Shown here piece after piece: positions 7,397 to 12,613 of a stretch of DNA of 12,613 bases. Every line of letters starts with the position of its first letter. Position 1 is the stretch's first letter. A program made the position numbers and the translations under genes. The DNA comes from Verrucomicrobiota bacterium (GTDB lineage: Bacteria > Verrucomicrobiota > Verrucomicrobiia > Chthoniobacterales > UBA10450), in contig QHMQ01000068.1 of NCBI GenBank assembly GCA_003217835.1, positions 1-12,613 of the forward strand, in the 5' to 3' direction. Below the pieces are notes generated by a model that had not been told where the DNA came from, did not search any database, and was given only the letters and a program-made list of their open reading frames with translations.

Positions 7397-7549
7397 TCAC
7401 GAACTTTCCAAAACTATCTTATTCCAAGGACCATCATCGCGATAACGTTCAGGGTTCCACGCCGGAAAATGCCGGCGCAGCTGCGCCGAAGTGATGCGCT
7501 CAAACTTGCGCCCCGCGCTGTTCGCACACGCCCAGACTGTCCTATTCAA
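7397..7549 (-). CDS. Possible small ORF or gene remnant (50 residues)
   Basis: The 206-base gap between the TPR gene and the 467-residue protein gene is not empty. Read on the minus strand, a frame from a TTG at 7549 to TGA at 7397-7399 gives 50 residues, including RKFERITSAQLRRHF and PERYRDDGPWNKIV. The composition looks protein-like, with alternating charged and hydrophobic residues and several tryptophans, unlike the shadow frames nearby. The start lies two bases past the TPR stop, so it could be translated by re-initiation. It has no ATG and no clear Shine-Dalgarno. It may instead be the C-terminal remnant of a larger, deleted gene. I do not recognise a family. Confidence 0.33.
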   Translation of the reverse strand: MNRTVWACANSAGRKFERITSAQLRRHFPAWNPERYRDDGPWNKIVLESS

Positions 7550-7551
7550 AC

Positions 7552-9282
7552 CTACTTGCGGGGTTCCGTAGCGCTGCGCGGTTGCGCCGTAGCACCCTCG
7601 GCGACACGATCGCGCAATTGGGCGAGTTCGCTGCGTGAGCCGTCGGCCTTCGTCGTTTGCTCAGTCAGTTTGGCGTAGTAGTGGTGTGCCTTTTCCTTTT
7701 CTCCAATCTGTTCTGCTGCCTGGGCGGCGCCATACAGACCTCGGAATCGTCCCGGATAGATTTTCAGCGCCGCCTCAAATTCCCGCTGCGCTTCCTTCGG
7801 CCGATCCATTTTCAGCAGCAGATCACCCAGTTGTTCGCGAGCTGGGACAAGCGCGCCGGGCGAAACAGGATGCTTGCCGAGAATGTCCTCCGCGTCCGCC
7901 GTCCGTCGCAACAGATCTACGGCGTCCTCCTTCTTGCCTTCGCCATACGCCACCCAGGCTGATGCGGCCTGCATTTGCTGGTCGAGCTGTCTCTTAAAAT
8001 AATCAAACTTCGGATCCGTCGTCGCATCGCGCAATTGCCGCATCCGGTCCATCGCCTTGCGTGCACCCTCGAGATCGTCCGTATGCGCTCGCCCGAGGGC
8101 GTGGGCGTATTCGATGAGCGCTTCCATGAACGGAAAGGAAGACCAGTGCGGCAATGCCGGAACGCGCAGCGCCGCCGCATCGGCCCAGGCGTTGCGCTCG
8201 AGCGCATAACGCGCCGGGATGGCGGCCAGAGCATAAGCCGCGCTGAATTCCAGCTCGGGATTGGTTTTGCGCACGGTCGCGGCGAAATCCACGATCTCCT
8301 TTGCCTTGGCGTCTTCCGCTTTCTGTAGATAGGCGTAGGCCATGTAGTCGAGCGCGTGCAGTTCTTCTGCTTCGGTGGCTTCGCGATGCCGCATGGCAGC
8401 GTAAGCGCGCGACGCGTCAGCGGAGGAGCGATTTGCAGCGATGGATTCTTCCCACATCCCCAGACGCGTGAAGATATGCGATGGCATGTGCAGGGCGTGT
8501 GGAACCCACGGTGCGATAGAACTGTAGCTCCTGGCGGCCGCCAATCCGCGCTCGGCAAGCGTAGGGTAATCGTAGCTATGTATTAGATAGTGGGCGATAC
8601 CGGGATGCTGAGGATTTTTCTTCCACAGCTTTTCCAGAATACGAGCCGCTTGCTTTTGATTGGCCAACGTCGTGTCGGTGGGTGTCGCGTAGCCAACCGC
8701 CAGGACCGCCAAGGCGTAAAAGGCCTGCGTTTCAACATCGTCGGGATATCGATCGTAAAGTTTACGCATCGCTTTTTCATACGCGATCACGCGATCGCGC
8801 GGTCCCACCGGCCCATGGCAGGACTGTCCGACTTCGCCCGTGGTCGGACTGTCGGGCGTGTTGTAGTAGGTATTTAGCGCCGTGATAAATTGCCGCTCGC
8901 GATCGGTGCCAGCCTTCATTGCCATGGCCTTATCCATGGCCGCCTTACCAGCGTTCATTTCGTCGGGAGTCGGAGGTGTCCAGATCGGATGCCACCACGT
9001 CATGGCAATTCCCCATTGCGCCATCGCGCAGGTTGAATCCTTCTCGGCGACGTCCGTGAAAATCCGGCGCGCCTCCTCATAAAAAAACGAGTGCAGCAAC
9101 GCGACGCCGCGGAGGAATTCGGGCCGTACGGCCGACGCGCACGATACCGGAAAATCCACTGTCCCGGCCGTGCGCAAGTCGCCCGGTTCAGGGACCAGTG
9201 AGGTTTCGGCGCCGAATGCTGTGAGACCGCCGATTAAAACGGCGAGGAAAGGCGCGCCGCCAAAGAATGTTCGACTACTCAT
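7552..9282 (-). CDS. Secreted tetratricopeptide-repeat protein
   Basis: This 576-residue protein has an N-terminal signal peptide: a hydrophobic core PFLAVLIGGLTAF with likely cleavage near residue 24-25 (AFGA). The rest is helical, with TPR-like units such as GVALLHSFFYEEARRIF (about 59-75), QLGDLLLKMDRPKEAQREFE and AAQAAEQIGEKEKAHHYY near the C-terminus. A striking non-TPR signature sits between residues 226 and 276: HPGIAHYLIHSYDYP followed by PHALHMPSHIFTRLGMW, rich in conserved-looking histidines. I recall this signature from a broad family of exported proteins of unknown function in environmental bacteria. It should act in the periplasm or outside the cell, perhaps binding a metal or scaffolding a partner. 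It is transcribed divergently from the citrate-lyase-like genes across a 193-base gap. No strong Shine-Dalgarno is visible. Confidence 0.88.
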   Translation of the reverse strand: MSSRTFFGGAPFLAVLIGGLTAFGAETSLVPEPGDLRTAGTVDFPVSCASAVRPEFLRGVALLHSFFYEEARRIFTDVAEKDSTCAMAQWGIAMTWWHPIWTPPTPDEMNAGKAAMDKAMAMKAGTDRERQFITALNTYYNTPDSPTTGEVGQSCHGPVGPRDRVIAYEKAMRKLYDRYPDDVETQAFYALAVLAVGYATPTDTTLANQKQAARILEKLWKKNPQHPGIAHYLIHSYDYPTLAERGLAAARSYSSIAPWVPHALHMPSHIFTRLGMWEESIAANRSSADASRAYAAMRHREATEAEELHALDYMAYAYLQKAEDAKAKEIVDFAATVRKTNPELEFSAAYALAAIPARYALERNAWADAAALRVPALPHWSSFPFMEALIEYAHALGRAHTDDLEGARKAMDRMRQLRDATTDPKFDYFKRQLDQQMQAASAWVAYGEGKKEDAVDLLRRTADAEDILGKHPVSPGALVPAREQLGDLLLKMDRPKEAQREFEAALKIYPGRFRGLYGAAQAAEQIGEKEKAHHYYAKLTEQTTKADGSRSELAQLRDRVAEGATAQPRSATEPRK

Positions 9283-9475
9283 GTGAAGGTTTCGTTGATT
9301 TTAATGGAGACTTCGAATGAGGCAAATTTGAAAATAATTTCCACGGTCCGTTTTCCTTGTGTGACGTCACCGTCGATCAATGCCTAAACTTTTCTTTTCG
9401 ACAGTGCTATATCTCTTTCAAGATTCTGATCCGCAAATGGCGAGTAGGTTAGGATCATGGAAATAGCACCCAGCC
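9283..9475. promoter_or_regulatory. Divergent intergenic region with a perfect 10-bp palindrome
   Basis: This 193-base gap separates the divergently transcribed TPR gene and the ATP-citrate-lyase-like module, so it should hold promoters for both. A perfect palindrome GTGACGTCAC lies at 9361-9370, roughly central, and could be an operator for a dimeric regulator. For the rightward genes, TCGACA at 9398-9403 resembles a -35 box, but I find no good -10 at the right distance. The region from 9383 to 9430 is AT-rich compared with its surroundings. No ribosome binding site strong enough to confirm the 9476 start is present. Confidence 0.4.
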
Positions 9476-10957
9476 ATGGCACGACTTCACGAGTATCAAG
9501 GCAAAGCCATTCTGGCCGCCAACGGATTCCAAATTCCGCGCGGCAGCGCCGCTTCGACTGCTGATGAGGCCGTGGCGATAGCCAAAGAACTTGCGGACAA
9601 AGGTGGCAACAAGGTCGCCATCAAGATTCAAGCTTGGACAACCGGGCGTGCTGGCATCGGCGGGGTCACCTTTGCAAAGAAACCAGATGAAGTTCGTGGT
9701 CACGCCGCTCGAATGCTGACGATGAAGGTCGGACAGTTTCCAGTCGAAGCCGTGTTGGTTGAAGAGAGGATCGACATCGAGCGTGAGTTTTTTCTTTCGT
9801 TCGCCATTGATGACGCCGCTCGCGCACCAGTGATTATTTTCGCCGCAGGTGGCGGAACCGGAATCGAAGAGCGCCCTGCCTCAACGTGGCGCATCGCCTG
9901 CGATGTAAATCGCGGGCCACTCGATTCAGCCGTGAACGAAGCTGTCGCTTCATGCGGACTTTCGCCGGCGCACACGGCGAAACTGGCCGAATCGATTCGA
10001 AAATTATTTGCCGCCGCGCGCAGCGTTGAAGCCCGGTCGCTAGAAATCAATCCGCTGGTGTTGAGCAAAGATGGTCAGTTCGTCGCCACCGATTGCCGCA
10101 TCACGATTGATGATTACGCGGTCGCGCGACACCCGGAACTAGGAATTGAAATTGCGCGAGAATTCGATCATCCGCCCACGGCTCTTGAACGCGTGGCCAA
10201 AGATTCCAAAGGTCTGGTTGGCTTTCACGGCGCGGGCGGCGGCGGATCCATGATGTCGATGGACGCCATCGTGAACGCGGGATTCACCATCGCCAATTTC
10301 ACCGACACCAGCGGCAATCCATCCGCGTCCAAAGTGTATCGTGCCAGCCGAATTATTCTGGCCCAGCCCAACCTGGTGGGATATTTCGGTTCGGGCTCCG
10401 GCGTCGCGAGTCAGGAACAATATTGGTCCGCGTATGGACTGGCCAAAGCTTTTTGGGAACTCGATCTGGATATTCCGGCGGTGATTCGTTTGGGTGGCAA
10501 TACCGAAGATCGCGCCGTGGACATTTTGCGTCGCATGTCCGGTTTGCTTCGGACGCAGGTCGAAGGCTATCGCAAGACGGACGCGCCGGCCATGATTGCA
10601 GGGCGCTTCACGGAACTTGTCGCGGGCGCGGGCGGTGCCAAATGGAAACCGCGCGCTCCGCGCGTGCCGAAGTTCGTCAAGGATCTATCGGCCACCATGC
10701 TTCCCGTAAAAAGTGGCCGCGTATGGATCGACACCGCGAAGTGGCCGCAGATTCGCCGCGCCGTCGAAACGCACTCTGGCGGATTGATCGTGGATTGCGC
10801 CGGTGCGCCGGCGATGTCGCTGCCAAGCGAAGAGTTCGCGAACAAAGATTCCGAGTTGCTCGCGTGCGATGTAGAATGTCGACTCGCCGGCGTCGAAGGC
10901 TTCTATCTTGAACTTGATATTCCTGGACTGGACGAACTTGTTGAAGGCGCGCGCTAA
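9476..10957 (+). CDS. Succinyl-CoA-synthetase-beta-like subunit of a putative ATP-citrate lyase / citryl-CoA synthetase
   Basis: This 493-residue protein begins MARLHEYQGKAIL, the classic start of the ATP-grasp beta subunit of succinyl-CoA synthetase and its relatives. The ATP-grasp part spans about residues 1-225 and includes the EINPL motif (residues 190-194), where the glutamate and asparagine normally bind Mg-ATP. A CoA-ligase domain follows at about 245-355, with HGAGGGGSMMSMD and NFTDTSGNP; the latter recalls the corresponding loop of ATP-citrate lyase beta subunits. SCS beta proteins and AclB usually end near 390-400 residues. This one carries about 100 more (390-493) that I do not recognise, including IVDCAG and LLACDVEC. 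The next gene starts directly after its TAA, so the two should form one complex that phosphorylates citrate (or another carboxylate) to a CoA thioester. The acid substrate is inferred only from the partner. Confidence 0.85.
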   Translation: MARLHEYQGKAILAANGFQIPRGSAASTADEAVAIAKELADKGGNKVAIKIQAWTTGRAGIGGVTFAKKPDEVRGHAARMLTMKVGQFPVEAVLVEERIDIEREFFLSFAIDDAARAPVIIFAAGGGTGIEERPASTWRIACDVNRGPLDSAVNEAVASCGLSPAHTAKLAESIRKLFAAARSVEARSLEINPLVLSKDGQFVATDCRITIDDYAVARHPELGIEIAREFDHPPTALERVAKDSKGLVGFHGAGGGGSMMSMDAIVNAGFTIANFTDTSGNPSASKVYRASRIILAQPNLVGYFGSGSGVASQEQYWSAYGLAKAFWELDLDIPAVIRLGGNTEDRAVDILRRMSGLLRTQVEGYRKTDAPAMIAGRFTELVAGAGGAKWKPRAPRVPKFVKDLSATMLPVKSGRVWIDTAKWPQIRRAVETHSGGLIVDCAGAPAMSLPSEEFANKDSELLACDVECRLAGVEGFYLELDIPGLDELVEGAR

Positions 10958-12613
10958 ATGGCAATTTTGATCGACGAGACAAAGCGCGTTCTGGTGCAAG
11001 GCATCACTGGCCGTGAAGGCCGGGCGCGGACGCGCCTGATGCGCGAGTACGGAACCAACGTTGTCGCGGGGGTGACGCCGGGCAAAGGTGGGCAGACCGT
11101 ACTCGGCGTGCCCGTGTTCAACACGCCGCAGGAAGCGGTGAAAGCTCTGGGCAAGATCGACATCTCCGTGCTTTTTGTTCCAGCGGCAGGCGTAAAGGAC
11201 GCGGCCATTTCCGCGATTGATGCCGGAATCAAGCTCACCGTGCTGGTGCCGGATCGCGTGCCGGTGTGGGACGCGATGGAGATTGCGTCGGCGGCCAAAG
11301 CGCATGGCGCAATGTTTCTTGGACCCAACACGCTTGGCGTCTTGAGTCCGGGCAAGGGCGTGGTCGGCATGATCGGTGGTCGTGCTGAAAGCGCACGGCA
11401 ATGGTTCAAGCCCGGCATTCCAAAAGGTGTTGGAGTAATCAGTCGCTCCGGCGGCATGGCTTCAAGCACGGGCTACTACCTGGGACAGGCCGGGGTGCGC
11501 ATTTCAACCATCGCACACATTGGTGGCGACGCGGTTCTTGGAATTCGTATTCCCGACGCAGCGCTGATGTTTGAAGCCGATCCGCTCACCGAAGCGATCG
11601 TCATCTTTGGTGAAATTGGTTCGTCACAGGAAGAGGAACTGGCGCAGTTGATTCGCGATCGAAAAGTCACGAAGCCGGTGATCACATACATCGGCGGCAA
11701 GGCGGCACGGGAGGGCACACGCTTCAGTCACGCGGGCGCGATTATTGAAGGTGGTCGCGGCACGCACGCCGGCAAAGTGAAAGCGTTGCGTGAGGCCGGC
11801 GCCACCGTGGTCGATGCGTTTGGTGAATTGCCGAATGCCGTGGTTGAAATTCTCAAGCGAATGAAAGGACAGAGTCTTATGAGTGAAACCGATAAAAACG
11901 CCGTGTGGAGTACCGCCGTGACGCGCGTCGAACCCAACCGAGTCGCGGTGCGTGGATACGATATCGCCGATCTCATGGGACGCGTCTCCTTTGGCGCCGC
12001 GGTGCATTTAATTTTGACCGGCGAGTTACCCGCGCCATCCATCGCGCGTTTGATGGATGCTGTGTTGGTAGCATCGATCGACCATGGCGCTACGCCTCCA
12101 AGCGCGTTGGCCGCGCGAACGGTCGCATCGACCGGCGCATCGTTGAGCGCGTCGGTCGCCGCCGGCATCATGTCGATCAACCGTCATCACGGCGGCGCCA
12201 TTGAAGATTGCGCCCGGCAACTGAAAAAAATCGCAGATCGCGCCACGAGCGAGTCAGTCTCGATGGATGAAGCGGCCATGCGCACGCTCGCGGCTATGAA
12301 GGAGGCGGGCGATCGAATGCCGGGATTTGGCCATCGCTATCACACCAAGGATCCGCGCACGGCGCGACTGTTCACGTTGGCGCGCGAAGCGGGCGTGGAC
12401 GGGCCGCACATGAAAGCAGCGCGGGCCGTTGAAAAATCATTCGCCGATGCCAAGAAACCGCTGCCTATCAATGTTGACGGCGCGATCGGCGCTATCCTTG
12501 CCGATTTAGGAATGAACCCCGCGGCTTTCAACGGTATTTTCATGATCGCGCGAACGCCCGGACTTGTGGCGCACGTCATCGAAGAGCAAATCCGCGAAAA
12601 ACCGATGCGTCGA
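10958..12613 (+). CDS. SCS-alpha/citryl-CoA-lyase fusion, ATP-citrate-lyase AclA-like (3' end outside window)
   Basis: One uninterrupted frame of 552 codons runs to the right edge. Residues 1-300 are an SCS-alpha-like domain: a CoA-binding Rossmann fold (VLVQGITGREG, GVTPGKGG, FNTPQEA), GPNTLGVLSPG, ISRSGGMASSTGYYL and the phosphohistidine loop RFSHAGAIIEGGRGT, with His258 as the likely phosphorylated residue. Residues from about 308 on are a citrate-synthase-fold domain with DHGATPPSALAAR, INRHHGGAIED (His411), GFGHRYHTKDPR (His459) and INVDGAIGA (Asp507), matching the three catalytic positions of citrate synthase. This is the domain order of ATP-citrate lyase AclA. Together with the upstream ATP-grasp protein it should convert citrate, CoA and ATP to acetyl-CoA and oxaloacetate via citryl-CoA. 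GAAGG at 10943-10947, ten bases before the ATG, serves as ribosome binding site. Probably only a few residues are missing at the end. Confidence 0.87.
   Translation, partial: MAILIDETKRVLVQGITGREGRARTRLMREYGTNVVAGVTPGKGGQTVLGVPVFNTPQEAVKALGKIDISVLFVPAAGVKDAAISAIDAGIKLTVLVPDRVPVWDAMEIASAAKAHGAMFLGPNTLGVLSPGKGVVGMIGGRAESARQWFKPGIPKGVGVISRSGGMASSTGYYLGQAGVRISTIAHIGGDAVLGIRIPDAALMFEADPLTEAIVIFGEIGSSQEEELAQLIRDRKVTKPVITYIGGKAAREGTRFSHAGAIIEGGRGTHAGKVKALREAGATVVDAFGELPNAVVEILKRMKGQSLMSETDKNAVWSTAVTRVEPNRVAVRGYDIADLMGRVSFGAAVHLILTGELPAPSIARLMDAVLVASIDHGATPPSALAARTVASTGASLSASVAAGIMSINRHHGGAIEDCARQLKKIADRATSESVSMDEAAMRTLAAMKEAGDRMPGFGHRYHTKDPRTARLFTLAREAGVDGPHMKAARAVEKSFADAKKPLPINVDGAIGAILADLGMNPAAFNGIFMIARTPGLVAHVIEEQIREKPMRR
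11864..11881 (+). promoter_or_regulatory. Possible internal ribosome binding site and start inside the fusion linker
   Basis: AAAGGA at 11864-11869 stands nine bases before an in-frame ATG at 11879. This ATG lies in the short linker between the SCS-alpha-like domain and the citryl-CoA-lyase-like domain. It is a better-placed ribosome binding site than most in this window. Initiation here would give a free citrate-synthase-fold protein starting MSETDKNAVW. It may also be the relic of the separate gene that was fused. Confidence 0.42.

Noticed and set aside
10685..11401. A 238-residue minus-strand frame opposite the citrate-lyase-like genes.
   Set aside because: The plus-strand frames show complete SCS motifs; the minus frame is His/Arg-rich shadow sequence typical of antisense to GC-rich coding DNA.

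Overview
The window reads as chromosomal DNA of an uncultured or little-studied soil-type bacterium. It is moderately GC-rich by eye, with ordinary spacing between genes, no tRNA, rRNA or CRISPR, and no transposase. The gene set (KirBac-type channel, KANL3/Tex30-like hydrolase, CPBP protease, secreted TPR protein of a widespread environmental family, SCP2-type thiolase) and the intergenic repeats resembling TCATCCTGAG...GCGAAGG would fit Verrucomicrobiota (Chthoniobacterales-like) or Acidobacteriota. That placement is inference with low confidence.

Layout. Bases 1-1225 run on the plus strand: the C-terminal end of a membrane protein, an OsmC-family protein and a small multi-pass membrane protein. 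Bases 1253-9282 are almost entirely minus strand. Read in transcription order from the right they are: a secreted TPR protein (9282-7552), a possible 50-residue ORF, a 467-residue protein of unknown function (7345-5942), a repeat-bearing spacer, a thiolase broken by a frameshift (5761-4552), a small HicB-like hypothetical, a VOC/glyoxalase-fold protein, a CPBP membrane protease, an alpha/beta hydrolase and an inward-rectifier K+ channel. The last two are joined stop-to-start.

From 9476 to the right edge the plus strand carries the most notable unit, a two-gene module. The first gene is a succinyl-CoA-synthetase-beta-like ATP-grasp protein with an unexplained C-terminal extension of about 100 residues. 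The second starts directly after its stop codon and is a single open frame fusing a succinyl-CoA-synthetase-alpha-like domain (phosphohistidine motif SHAGA) to a citrate-synthase/citryl-CoA-lyase domain (HHGGA, GHR and NVDG motifs). This is the domain order of ATP-citrate lyase, but the individual domains look closer to SCS and to free bacterial citryl-CoA lyases than to classical AclA/AclB. The expected reaction is citrate + ATP + CoA -> acetyl-CoA + oxaloacetate + ADP + Pi, or part of it. A good Shine-Dalgarno and an ATG inside the fusion linker suggest that the lyase domain might also be made alone. The fusion gene is open at the right edge and is probably missing only its last residues.

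No other reductive-TCA or lipid-synthesis genes are visible, so whether the module serves carbon fixation, acetyl-CoA supply or something else cannot be decided here.
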